From an uncultured Tateyamaria sp. (GTDB lineage Bacteria; Pseudomonadota; Alphaproteobacteria; Rhodobacterales; Rhodobacteraceae): a DNA stretch of 64,000 bases. Shown in pieces: positions 45,972 to 53,905 of this stretch; position 1 is the first letter of the stretch, and every line of letters begins with the position of its first letter. The translations under genes were made by a program, and so were the position numbers. The DNA lies in NCBI RefSeq assembly GCF_947494755.1, contig NZ_CANLVZ010000010.1, forward strand, positions 62,001 to 126,000. The letters run 5' to 3'. Under the pieces are notes generated by a model. That model was not told where the DNA came from and did not search any database. It saw only the letters and a program-made list of their open reading frames with translations.

Positions 45972-46184
45972 TGTGCACCTCCTTGTGCGTGTTAGATTAG
46001 TGGTCGCTTAGCACGACCATTGCAAGTCCACTAGACATCAATCACGACATTTTGGCAAAAATACGTCGCGGAAGCTCCTTTTCCTCTCAAAAGAACTTCT
46101 CATGATCATTGAAGGTTCCGTATGAACTTACACCAAAAGATATAACACATTGTTAACAAATTTTCAATGATCGCTAGCAAACGG

Positions 46185-47153
46185 TCAGCCAGTGGAGTGC
46201 CTTTGCCAGTACCCCTTCCAGTTGCGCGACACAGGCGCGGCCATTGAGTTACTTACTACAATCTGCGCCAGAGTACCGTTGTCTGTGCGGCGGTTGTCTT
46301 CCAACCAAGCGGCGTGGTTCGCATACTGATGCAGGTACTGCGGGCTAACATGGTGGTGCTGGCCCTGCACCATGCGGCGCAGGCGTGAGAAATAACTTTC
46401 CACCATGTTCGAGTGCTTGCCGTGGTCGCTGTAAATCTCTGAGTGGTTCACGCGGTCCACGTGATAGCCAGCGTGCAGCATATCCCAATGGCTGGCCTCG
46501 TCCGCTGACATAGTTGCCATGCGGCTTACGTTCTCGTTTGCCAGCGCAACGCCTTCGCCCTCAGACATGCGAACGAATGGCAAAGTGCGGCCCTCACGCT
46601 CCCGCAGGGCAATGACGACACGGCGCTTGCCTGTCTGGTTCACTTTCAAGCGGCGGTCCTTGCGGTCTGCCTTGGCGTTCTCAGGGCGGATGTGACCACC
46701 GAAATACGCGCCATCAATCTCAACATGGCCCTGCAACACTTCGCCCGTCTGGACCTCTTGGGCCATCGCCTCGCGCAGCTTGTGGGCCAGCACAAAGGCA
46801 GTCTTGTACTGGCAGTCCAGATCACGGCTCAGTTGAACCATGCTCACGCCCTTAGAGGCGTTCACGATGATGCAGATCGCGCCCAGCAGGTCCACAAAGT
46901 CCATCTTGCGCGAGGCGAAAATGGTGCCGCTGGTTACGCTGAACTGGTGCGCACATGCCTTGCACTTGAATTTGCGGCGCGTGGTGATCTTGTAGGTTTC
47001 GTGGTTGCTGCAACGGGGGCAAACCGCCTCACCGTCTGTTTCAGGCCAGCGCATCTGGCAGAACGTCTCGTAGGCCGCATTTTCGCCAGCCTTGTAGATC
47101 GACCGCAGTGAAAGCGTCCGAGAAGCTGCTGAAAGGAGGAAATGCTGGGCCAT
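46185..47153 (-). CDS. IS1595-family transposase (ISXO2-like)
   Basis: A 322-residue transposase. N-terminal zinc ribbon: VCPRCSNHETY and KCKACAHQF, followed by SVTSGTIFASRK. The DDE-type catalytic domain opens with GHVEIDGAYFGGH; the second acidic residue is probably in MSADEASHWDM; the terminal ISXO2-like N/E motif is HSNMVESYFSRLRRM. GGHI and NRR-like tails agree with the family. It sits in the middle of the element, not at an end. The only terminal repeats are those at 44691 and 48443. Confidence 0.92.
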   Translation of the reverse strand: MAQHFLLSAASRTLSLRSIYKAGENAAYETFCQMRWPETDGEAVCPRCSNHETYKITTRRKFKCKACAHQFSVTSGTIFASRKMDFVDLLGAICIIVNASKGVSMVQLSRDLDCQYKTAFVLAHKLREAMAQEVQTGEVLQGHVEIDGAYFGGHIRPENAKADRKDRRLKVNQTGKRRVVIALREREGRTLPFVRMSEGEGVALANENVSRMATMSADEASHWDMLHAGYHVDRVNHSEIYSDHGKHSNMVESYFSRLRRMVQGQHHHVSPQYLHQYANHAAWLEDNRRTDNGTLAQIVVSNSMAAPVSRNWKGYWQRHSTG

Positions 47154-47257
47154 TGTACTCTCTGTGATTACCTATATCATAAATATAGTACATACATATC
47201 ACGTTTACAATGGCAAATATCACATTTATAGTGCCTTTATCATATATAGAGAGCGCC

Positions 47258-47464
47258 ATGCCAGATCAGACTGATTGGGAAGCCAAAGCGGCGAACATGT
47301 TGAAAGCAGAGTTGAAGCGGCAGGGCGTTACGTACGCACAGCTTGCTGAGTTAATTGGGGATAAAGAGCCGAACGTCCGCAACAAACTGTCGCGCGGCAA
47401 GTTTAGTGCAGCCTACATGCTAAAATGCTTGAACGCCGTAGACGTCGGGGAACTTAGAATTTAG
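47258..47464 (+). CDS. Small helix-turn-helix protein (DUF6471-like)
   Basis: A 68-residue protein (DWEAKAANMLKAELKRQG, then YAQLAELIGDKEPNVRNKLSRG) with an Xre-like helix-turn-helix. ATG 47258 is favoured over 47210. The gene is divergent from the transposase and converges on the ImmA/IrrE gene, overlapping its end by 11 bases. It probably represses the element's own genes or forms a regulator pair with the peptidase. Confidence 0.75.
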   Translation: MPDQTDWEAKAANMLKAELKRQGVTYAQLAELIGDKEPNVRNKLSRGKFSAAYMLKCLNAVDVGELRI

Positions 47465-47945
47465 TCGCTGGAGCGCCCACTCTGATTGACATGGCGCTCT
47501 CAGAAACTTGAAAAATCTCTGCCAAAGCGGCCACCGATGTGGTTCCACTCGCGATGTATTGATTAAGTAATACGCGAGGCATCAGAATGTCCGCTGCTAG
47601 CTTGTTGGCTTGCGCCTCCATGGCGTTACTCAACCGACTACGGTAAAGTCCATCATCAACAATACCATCGCCGATGAACCGTCTGTGCAGAATGAAATGA
47701 GCGATCTCATGGGCTGTAGTGAACCGGCGGCGATTGATGTGGTGGCCCTTGTTCACATAAATCGCATATCCAGATGAGCCGCCTTGATCAGCAGACTTTA
47801 CGATCTTTCCAGATAAGTCGTCAGGCCAGTTCGGAACGTGCCAAACTTTCAGGCCAAGATCATCGGCGATAGCGACAGTTTGTACCGGAGGCGAGGCCTG
47901 GTGTCGCTGAATGACCGATAGTTGCTCTGGATAAGTAAGGTTCAT
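47454..47945 (-). CDS. ImmA/IrrE-family metallo-endopeptidase
   Basis: A 163-residue protein. The zinc motif is AHEIAHFILHRR near residue 78, and the third ligand Glu and LMP motif lie in AMEAQANKLAADILMPRVLL, all in family order. A short HTH-like C-terminus (VSESAMSIRV) follows. ImmA cleaves phage or ICE repressors; IrrE cleaves DdrO. ATG overlaps the stop of the upstream two-TM gene, so both are cotranslated. Confidence 0.9.
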   Translation of the reverse strand: MNLTYPEQLSVIQRHQASPPVQTVAIADDLGLKVWHVPNWPDDLSGKIVKSADQGGSSGYAIYVNKGHHINRRRFTTAHEIAHFILHRRFIGDGIVDDGLYRSRLSNAMEAQANKLAADILMPRVLLNQYIASGTTSVAALAEIFQVSESAMSIRVGAPATKF

Positions 47946-48358
47946 TCGTCTTTCGCTGGCGTTGCGCCCTCTATAGGCTGATCGTCTAAGCCGTAGTCAC
48001 CGCTATGTTCGGGTTTGCTGTTGTCGTCTCTCGCCCTTACGGCGTCAAGTATGCTGAGTTGCTCTGATACAGTGTCTTTCGCCTCTTTCTCTGCTGCCTC
48101 TACGGCTGCACGAATGGCAGCATTCTTGATCTCAGTGTAACCGAAAAGGCCTAGAGCTGCGAGGATAAAGCCCACCAGCACCAATATCATCTCAAGTATC
48201 GTGACGTTCAAGGCCAGCGCCTCAACAGTGTAACCAGTAGGACTGACGGGCATGAGGGCAGTTACTTCAGAGGCGCTATACCAGTAGACAAAGAAAGCAA
48301 GATTTGCTGCCCCGACAATGGCGATGAATAAGATCAGTAGTCTTTTCGCCAACTTCAA
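47942..48358 (-). CDS. Two-TM membrane protein with coiled coil
   Basis: A 138-residue protein: membrane helices at about residues 7-27 and 52-72, then a Glu/Lys/Ala-rich coiled coil (AAVEAAEKEAKDTVSEQL) and an acidic tail. No family recognised. Start appears to be TTG at 48358. It is cotranslated with the ImmA/IrrE gene (ATGA overlap) and lies 60 bases inside the right terminal repeat; a role as its membrane target or partner is inference. Confidence 0.65.
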   Translation of the reverse strand: MKLAKRLLILFIAIVGAANLAFFVYWYSASEVTALMPVSPTGYTVEALALNVTILEMILVLVGFILAALGLFGYTEIKNAAIRAAVEAAEKEAKDTVSEQLSILDAVRARDDNSKPEHSGDYGLDDQPIEGATPAKDE

Positions 48359-48418
48359 GACGCAAACCCCAGAAACAACTCACCATCGGATATCTGAAAT
48401 CACAGGATACTGGAAGGC

Positions 48419-48443
48419 TTGGTGCGTTTGATACATAAGGCCG
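48419..48443. repeat. Right terminal inverted repeat of the element
   Basis: Exact reverse complement of 44691-44715, reading TTGGTGCGTTTGATACATAA then GGCCG. The outer end directly adjoins the N-terminal part of the HNH gene. Confidence 0.9.
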
Positions 48444-48583
48444 CAGATGTGGTGCAACAGCACCGTTGGCCCGCCTTTGCCACCTTTCAGCTTGGGGATC
48501 AGGTGATGCAGGCTTTGCGGGGCATCTGCCGGGATGGGGCGTCGGCAAAGCGGGCACAGGGGGACGGTCTTTGGATCGGACAT
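48444..48583 (-). pseudogene. 5' fragment of HNH endonuclease gene
   Basis: Starts MSDPKTVPLCPLCRRPIP with AAGGG before the ATG, and carries the Cys pair of the zinc finger and HHLIPKLKGGKGGPTVLLHH; ends at HHIC where the right terminal repeat begins. Read-through would give 24 foreign residues to a stop at about 48380. The C-terminal part lies 3.75 kb away at 44532-44690. Confidence 0.82.
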
Positions 48584-48658
48584 GGGCGTGATCCCTTGCG
48601 CGGATGGGGCTTGGCATGACAATTGGTCCACGACGTGCATTGGACAAGGGGGCGGGGC

Positions 48659-49990
48659 GTGGAGTTTGATCTGGAAAGCCAGCCGGAGATTGTGCAGACG
48701 ATCGCAGGCTATGCCATTCAAGCGTGGGAATTGGCGCTGACGTGGCTGCTGAGCCCGGCGGCATGGTCCCAGTTTGGCGTACTGATCGTGGCCTATGTCA
48801 TTGCGGTTCTGGTGACGCGCCGGGCGCGACCGGCATTGGCCGAGCTTCTTGATCCGGGCCCAAGCACTACCGTGATTGCCAAGGCCCGTCGGTTCGTCGC
48901 GCAATTCCTGCCGCTCATGCTTGCCTTGCTGGCCTATATGTTCACAGCCGTGGGCGAGGCGATCATCCGCTCGATCTTTGATTCCGGTGCGGTCATCGCC
49001 TTTGGCAAGCGCGTGTTCATGTTCCTGGCGGTGCGGGCGTTGGTGCGCGATATCATCGCCGATCCGTTCCTCAAACTGCTTGGCCGCTATGTCCTGATCC
49101 CGATTGCCGCGCTTTATGCGGTGGGTCTGCTGACTCCGGCGATGGTCCAGCTTGAAGCGACGGTCATCCCGCTTGGCAACCTGTCGTTCAACCTGTTGTG
49201 GTTACTGCAATTCGTCACTGTTGCGGGCGTCATTTTCTGGCTGGGGCAGTGGTCAAACTCGCAATCAAACGAGTTCATTCAAAAGCAGGAAGAAATGCGG
49301 CCCTCGCTGCGCCAACTGGTGACTAAAGCGGTCGAGTTCCTGATCTTTGGCGTCGCCTTCCTCGTGTTGATGAACATCATGGGCATCAACCTGTCTGCCT
49401 TGGCCGTCTTGGGCGGGGCCATCGGTGTCGGCCTTGGGTTTGGCCTGCAAAAGATCGCATCGAATTTTATCTCTGGCGTGATCCTGCTGGTCGAAGGCCA
49501 GGCGACCGTTGGCGATTATGTCGAGCTCGATGGCGGCGAGTCGGGAACCATCGTGAAGATGACCGCGCGCGCCGCGATCCTTGAGACCTATGACGGGCGC
49601 TGGATCGTCGTCCCGAACGAGGATTTCATCACCACCCGCGTTGTCAACTACTCCGACAGCGGGTCGGCGAACCGGTACGAGGCCCCATTTTCGGTGAGCT
49701 ATGACACGGATATCAACGCCATCCCGGCCATGATCGAAGCGGCGGTGGCCACGCATCCCGAAGTGCTCGACAGCCCCTATCCGCCTGATTGTGAGTTGCG
49801 CGGGTTCGGCGACAGCGGCATCGATTTCGCGGTCGAGTTCTGGGTGAATGGGATCGATGATGGGCCCAACAAATACACATCTGACGTGCTGTTCCTGATC
49901 TGGAACGCGCTCAAGGCCAATGACATCATCATCCCATATCCGCACCGCACGGTGGAGTTGACGGGCGAGTTGCGGACACGCGCCGAATGA
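48659..49990 (+). CDS. MscS-family mechanosensitive ion channel
   Basis: A 443-residue membrane protein with about six helices before the MscS core. Pore-lining helix region: LGGAIGVGLGFGLQKIASNF near residue 259, followed by the beta domain (YVELDGGESGTIVKMTARAA) and C-terminal alpha/beta domain. The likely start is GTG 48659 with AAGGGGG six bases before; an earlier start at 48623 is less typical. It releases solutes on osmotic downshock. Four-base overlap with next gene. Confidence 0.92.
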   Translation: MEFDLESQPEIVQTIAGYAIQAWELALTWLLSPAAWSQFGVLIVAYVIAVLVTRRARPALAELLDPGPSTTVIAKARRFVAQFLPLMLALLAYMFTAVGEAIIRSIFDSGAVIAFGKRVFMFLAVRALVRDIIADPFLKLLGRYVLIPIAALYAVGLLTPAMVQLEATVIPLGNLSFNLLWLLQFVTVAGVIFWLGQWSNSQSNEFIQKQEEMRPSLRQLVTKAVEFLIFGVAFLVLMNIMGINLSALAVLGGAIGVGLGFGLQKIASNFISGVILLVEGQATVGDYVELDGGESGTIVKMTARAAILETYDGRWIVVPNEDFITTRVVNYSDSGSANRYEAPFSVSYDTDINAIPAMIEAAVATHPEVLDSPYPPDCELRGFGDSGIDFAVEFWVNGIDDGPNKYTSDVLFLIWNALKANDIIIPYPHRTVELTGELRTRAE

Positions 49991-51165
49991 AACAAGTGGC
50001 AGTGATCGGCGGCGGCCCGGCGGGGTTGGCGGCCGCCGAAGTGATGGCCGAGGCCGGGTTGGCGGTGACGATCTACGAGGCCAAACCGTCCTTGGGCCGC
50101 AAGTTTCTGATGGCGGGCAAGTCGGGCTTGAACCTGACCCATGCGGCGGCATTGCCCGATTTGATGCAGGGATACTCGGATGCGGCCCCTTGGTTGCAGC
50201 CAGCCGTCTCTGCATTCGACAGCGATGCCATTGTCGCTTGGGCCGAGGGGCTGGGCCAGGAGATGTTCACGGGCACCACGGCGCGTGTTTTTCCCCGCGC
50301 GATGAAAGCCTCGCCTTTGCTGCGCGCGTGGTTGGCGCGGCTGGATAGCCTTGGCGTTGTGTCGAAAACCCGCTGGTCCTGGACCGGATGGGAGGGGGAG
50401 GCCCTGCGGTTTGACACCCCCGAGGGGCCGCAAAGCGTGGCATGTGATGCTGTGGTGCTCGCCCTTGGTGGCGCAAGCTGGGCGCGGTTGGGATCGGACG
50501 GCGCATGGGCGCAGACACTGGAAGGGGCGGGCGTGAACCTCAGCCCGTTTGCCCCCGCCAATGCAGCCATTTGGGTTGAGTGGTCGCCGCATATGGACAG
50601 CCATTTGGGCAAGCCTCTCAAAGGTGTGACTTGGCGAGCAGGCGATTATCGCAGTCGGGGCGAAGGCGTCGTGTCGCGGCGTGGGCTTGAAGGCGGTGGT
50701 CTTTATTCGGTGTCACGTGGTGTGCGCGAGGGCGCGCGGCTGTTTGTCGACTTGCTGCCGGATCTCAGCGTGGACGAGGTTGCCGCGCGTCTCGCGCGCC
50801 CGCGTGGCAAGACGAGTTTTGCCAACCATCTGCGCAAGGTGCTGAAGCTCGATCCGCTCAAGATCGCGCTGGCGCAGGAGTGGGGGCGTCCATGGCCCGA
50901 AGGGGATGTGGCGACGGCGCGGCGGCTGAAAAAGCTGGTTGTGACCCATGTGGGCTTGCGCCCGCTGGACGAGGCGATCTCGACCGCAGGGGGTGTGCAT
51001 GCAAATGCGCTTGGCCCTGATTTGATGCTACGGGCCGTGCCGGGGGTATTTTGCGCCGGTGAAATGCTGGATTGGGAGGCCCCGACGGGCGGCTATCTGC
51101 TGACCGCGTGCCTTGCGACGGGCCGTCACGCGGGGCGCGGGGTGGTGGACTGGTTGGCGGGCTAA
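49987..51165 (+). CDS. FAD-dependent oxidoreductase (HI0933/YhiN-like, TIGR03862 type)
   Basis: A 392-residue flavoprotein. The N-terminal dinucleotide motif is VAVIGGGPAGLAAAEVMAEA, followed by GRKFLMAGKSGLNLTH, the hallmark of the YhiN/HI0933 family, and a C-terminal FCAGEMLDWEAPTGGYLL with GG-x-x-x-T FAD contact. The substrate is unknown. The start overlaps the channel gene by four bases. Confidence 0.92.
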   Translation: MKQVAVIGGGPAGLAAAEVMAEAGLAVTIYEAKPSLGRKFLMAGKSGLNLTHAAALPDLMQGYSDAAPWLQPAVSAFDSDAIVAWAEGLGQEMFTGTTARVFPRAMKASPLLRAWLARLDSLGVVSKTRWSWTGWEGEALRFDTPEGPQSVACDAVVLALGGASWARLGSDGAWAQTLEGAGVNLSPFAPANAAIWVEWSPHMDSHLGKPLKGVTWRAGDYRSRGEGVVSRRGLEGGGLYSVSRGVREGARLFVDLLPDLSVDEVAARLARPRGKTSFANHLRKVLKLDPLKIALAQEWGRPWPEGDVATARRLKKLVVTHVGLRPLDEAISTAGGVHANALGPDLMLRAVPGVFCAGEMLDWEAPTGGYLLTACLATGRHAGRGVVDWLAG

Positions 51166-51181
51166 GGACCGCCTTACGGCA

Positions 51182-51772
51182 TCAGTGTGCGGCGGCTGCG
51201 CGAAATGCGGGGCGGGCACGCAAGCGTTTCGTATAGGCCTTGACCGTCTCGGGGATTGGCGGGAAGCCCGCTCCGAACGCCCATCCGAAACAATGGACCG
51301 CCAGAAGATCCGGCAGCGTGATCTGATCGCCCATGATAAATTCGCCCGCAGCATCGAGCGATGCGGCGAAGGTGTCGGCGGTGCGCGCGAATTCCTTTTT
51401 CAGAGTAGGTTTGACTTCTGCCGCGCGCAGTTTCTCGGGCAGAACAAAGCTGTGTTTCGCATAGGTCCAGAGGATGGCATCCATTTCGTCGATGAGCCAC
51501 AGGGTCATCGCATCCTGCCGTGCGCGTTCGGGGGTGCCAGCAGGGGCGGTCAGTTTGCCGTGTTTGTCCGCTAGGTAGGTCATGATCGCGACACTGTCGG
51601 TCAGCACGTTGTCGCCATCGACCAAGGCCGGGATCTTTCCCAACGGATTATACTCGCGCGCCTCGTCCGAGCGGGGGGCGGCTGGCGTGACCTCGTAGTC
51701 CTGACCCAGTTCGTCGAGCATCCACATGACCCGAAAGGCACGGCTTTTGACGGTTCCGATGACGCGGTACAT
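51182..51772 (-). CDS. Glutathione S-transferase family protein
   Basis: A 196-residue GST: thioredoxin-like N-terminal domain (MYRVIGTVKSRAFRVMWMLDEL, GKIPALVDGDNVLTDSVAI) with the cis-Pro and glutathione-binding Asp-Ser, then the helical C-terminal domain. AAAGGAC precedes the ATG. It is convergent with the flavoprotein gene and divergent from the GFA gene. Confidence 0.92.
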   Translation of the reverse strand: MYRVIGTVKSRAFRVMWMLDELGQDYEVTPAAPRSDEAREYNPLGKIPALVDGDNVLTDSVAIMTYLADKHGKLTAPAGTPERARQDAMTLWLIDEMDAILWTYAKHSFVLPEKLRAAEVKPTLKKEFARTADTFAASLDAAGEFIMGDQITLPDLLAVHCFGWAFGAGFPPIPETVKAYTKRLRARPAFRAAAAH

Positions 51773-51910
51773 GGGGTGTCCTTTCGGCTGAGGGCTGTGA
51801 TGCGCACGATTGCAGTGTGGCGTGCCGGACGCAAGCCGATGACAGAAGCTGTCACCATTGCGCGCTATTGTATAGGCTCAGACAACAGAGCGGTTTTTCG
51901 GGAGTTCGCT

Positions 51911-52348
51911 ATGCCTCATTCTGGTTCGTGCATGTGTGGTGCGGTGTCCTTCAACGTCACCGCGCCCCTATCGGAAACGGGTGCGTGCCATTGCGGGATG
52001 TGTCGCAAGTGGTCAGGGGGCGTGTTCATGAGCGTGGCCGTGCCCGAAGGCGGGCTGGACATAAAGGGTGCCGAGAACCTGACGGCCTATGCCTCGTCCC
52101 CATGGGCCGAGCGGGTGTTTTGCAAGCTGTGCGGGTCGAGCGTGTTTTATCGGGTGACCGCCGATGGTCCCATGAAGGGCGAGATGCATGTGGGGTTGGG
52201 GACGTTGGATGATGTGTCTGATCTGACCTTTAACAGCGAGATCTATATCGACCGCAAACCGGAGGCTTACGCCTTTGCGGGCGAGGGGCGGACGCTGATG
52301 ACCGAAGCGCAGGTGGTGGACCTCTTTGGTGGAGTTGTGCCTGACTGA
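51911..52348 (+). CDS. GFA-family zinc protein
   Basis: A 145-residue second GFA-type protein of the window. Zinc pattern SCMCGAVSF, CHCGMCRKWSGG and CKLCGSSVFY. GGAG precedes the ATG by six bases. As with the copy at 31376 the true substrate is unknown. It ends 90 bases before holA, which converges. Confidence 0.9.
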   Translation: MPHSGSCMCGAVSFNVTAPLSETGACHCGMCRKWSGGVFMSVAVPEGGLDIKGAENLTAYASSPWAERVFCKLCGSSVFYRVTADGPMKGEMHVGLGTLDDVSDLTFNSEIYIDRKPEAYAFAGEGRTLMTEAQVVDLFGGVVPD

Positions 52349-52372
52349 TCAAAGCCCAGAGGAAACCTTTTG

Positions 52373-52430
52373 GGGGGCTTTGCCCCCTGCCCGCGGCCTC
52401 CCCCAAGGTATTTTTGGTCAAAAGAAATTT
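52373..52430. repeat. Hairpin plus dispersed motif, copy 7
   Basis: GGGGGC-TTT-GCCCCC (52373-52387) then CCTCCCCCAAGGTATTTTTG continuing GTCAAAAGAAA. It lies eight bases before the holA stop on the minus strand. Confidence 0.65.
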
Positions 52431-52437
52431 GCGGGTC

Positions 52438-53439
52438 TCAGCGCCGGGCCAGCATCGCCAACCGGATGAATGTCCGTTCCACCAGCGCCAGGGCGGGCGC
52501 ATGTTGGCCTGCCGAGCGTAGTTGCAAATCTGTGTCTGTCAGCTCGGTCAGGGCTGTTTCCAGCTTGATCGGACCCCACGCGCGGGCCTGCGCCATCATC
52601 TTGTCCCGGTTCGGCCCCCAAATCTGGGGCCGCCCTGAGGTATCTGTCGCTGCGCGGTGCAATGTTCGAAAGTGTCGCATTGCCCCGATGCATAAGGTGA
52701 CGGCGTTCACCCCTTGCGCTTGCAGGCGCTGCATGACGGGGCCGATGGCCGCGGCCTGCCCATCCGCCACGACCAGCAGCACATCGTCCACGTCCGCCTC
52801 GATTGAGACCGGCGCGCAGGCGGCGATGTCATCGGCATTAAGCGGGGTGTTGTCGTTGAGCTTGTAGAGCCCGATCTTGGTCAGCGTCTGGCGAAAATCC
52901 CCTGGTTCGAGGTCACGCGCCAAATCCATGAGTAGATGCATCGCGTCCTGCGGGGCGTCAGTGATGCCCGCGGCCTTGAGGTCACGCTCAATCTCGTCCC
53001 GGGTCGGAGGATTGTCGTAGATGCCGACCGCATAGGCGGACGCGTGTCCCTCAAACGCCTTGCGCAGTTTCGAGGTGGGTTTGAGGTTGCCGGCGGTCGC
53101 GATGATCTGCGCGTCACCCGGTGCCCACGCGGCCAGGGCGTCGATGACGATGGGCCCTGTGATTTCGTTCACGTCCTCGATCAGCGCCACGCGCGGGCCG
53201 GGAAAAAATCCGATGGCCTTGACCGCATCCAGCAAGAGCGCGGGGTCCTTGCGTACCTCGCTGGCAGCCATCCTGGTCAGCCGCATCTCTTCTTCACCCC
53301 GTGGGCCGATCAGAGCGGCGACGACTTGCTGCCGCTTGAGCGCGATACGCATCCCGTCCGCGCCAAAGATCAACAGACCCGCTGCCTCAGCATCAGGTTT
53401 GGCAAAGTAGCTGGCGGATTGTCCGGCCGAGAGTTTCAC
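52438..53439 (-). CDS. holA: DNA polymerase III subunit delta
   Basis: HolA is the clamp-loader subunit that opens the beta sliding clamp. The 333-residue protein is AAA+-like in three domains without a working Walker A: VAALIGPREEEMRLTR-like N-terminus, VALIEDVNEITGP, and the helical C-terminus ending RTFIRLAMLARR. Length is normal. The start overlaps lptE (ATGA), the common alphaproteobacterial arrangement. Confidence 0.9.
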   Translation of the reverse strand: MKLSAGQSASYFAKPDAEAAGLLIFGADGMRIALKRQQVVAALIGPRGEEEMRLTRMAASEVRKDPALLLDAVKAIGFFPGPRVALIEDVNEITGPIVIDALAAWAPGDAQIIATAGNLKPTSKLRKAFEGHASAYAVGIYDNPPTRDEIERDLKAAGITDAPQDAMHLLMDLARDLEPGDFRQTLTKIGLYKLNDNTPLNADDIAACAPVSIEADVDDVLLVVADGQAAAIGPVMQRLQAQGVNAVTLCIGAMRHFRTLHRAATDTSGRPQIWGPNRDKMMAQARAWGPIKLETALTELTDTDLQLRSAGQHAPALALVERTFIRLAMLARR

Positions 53440-53903
53440 AGATCGCTGGCTTGCAGTTGCAACACGATCTGGTCCGCGAGGATCGTCATGAGCCGTTGTG
53501 TGGCGTCGCGTTGTGCAGCCACGGTTGCGACGTTGGTGCCCGTTGCGGAATAGCCGACGAAACTGTTCACCTGATCCGAGCGTATCACGGCCCCTGTGCC
53601 CGAATCGGTAAGCGTGTAGGCTGCAGCGCCGATCAGGTGAAACCGCCGCACATCCCCATCAGGGTCGATGGCCCGCGATTGCAGCCCCGCCGACAGGTTG
53701 ACCGCCAGCCGATAGGCCGGATCGCCCGCGCGCCCCAACCGTTCTTCAAGCCGCTGGACCAGCAAGAACCCCTCGCGGTCATTGGGCGGGTCAATCTGAA
53801 CCCGATTTTGCAAGGCCGTGCCCGCCCCGCCAGGCCCATAGACCGGTTCAAACCCGCAGGCCGCGAGCGTCAGGCAAAGCAGAACGGTTTTGAGCCAGTG
53901 CAT
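53436..53903 (-). CDS. lptE: LPS assembly lipoprotein LptE
   Basis: A 155-residue lipoprotein: signal and lipobox LTLAACGFEPVYG near residue 16 (Cys attaches lipid). LptE plugs the LptD barrel in the outer membrane. Mature part is alpha/beta with DRLAVNLSAGLQ-type strands. It follows leuS by two bases and overlaps holA by four, giving the leuS-lptE-holA operon. Confidence 0.9.
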   Translation of the reverse strand: MHWLKTVLLCLTLAACGFEPVYGPGGAGTALQNRVQIDPPNDREGFLLVQRLEERLGRAGDPAYRLAVNLSAGLQSRAIDPDGDVRRFHLIGAAAYTLTDSGTGAVIRSDQVNSFVGYSATGTNVATVAAQRDATQRLMTILADQIVLQLQASDL

Positions 53904-53905
53904 GT

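Larger units (their letters stand above)
44691..48443. mobile_element. IS1595-type transposon with passenger genes, flanked by perfect 25-bp terminal repeats
   Basis: The 3753-bp element is bounded by exact inverted repeats at 44691-44715 and 48419-48443, each beginning CGGCCTTATGTATC. Inside are an IS1595/ISXO2-type transposase and six or more passenger genes. Base composition is visibly lower in G+C than the surroundings, and codon use differs. Both outer ends cut into one HNH-endonuclease gene. No 8-bp target duplication is seen at the two ends. Confidence 0.85.

Noticed and set aside
45744-45995. 83- and 68-codon plus-strand frames inside the element
   Set aside because: They are opposite the 58-residue minus-strand gene, which has a much better ribosome binding site.
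46104-46172. GATCATTGAA/TTCAATGATC inverted repeat beside the transposase as IS end
   Set aside because: Only 10 bp, on one side of the transposase; the perfect 25-bp repeats further out define the element.
48380-48443. Read-through of HNH fragment as a new gene end
   Set aside because: The added residues are terminal repeat and element sequence, not a conserved tail.
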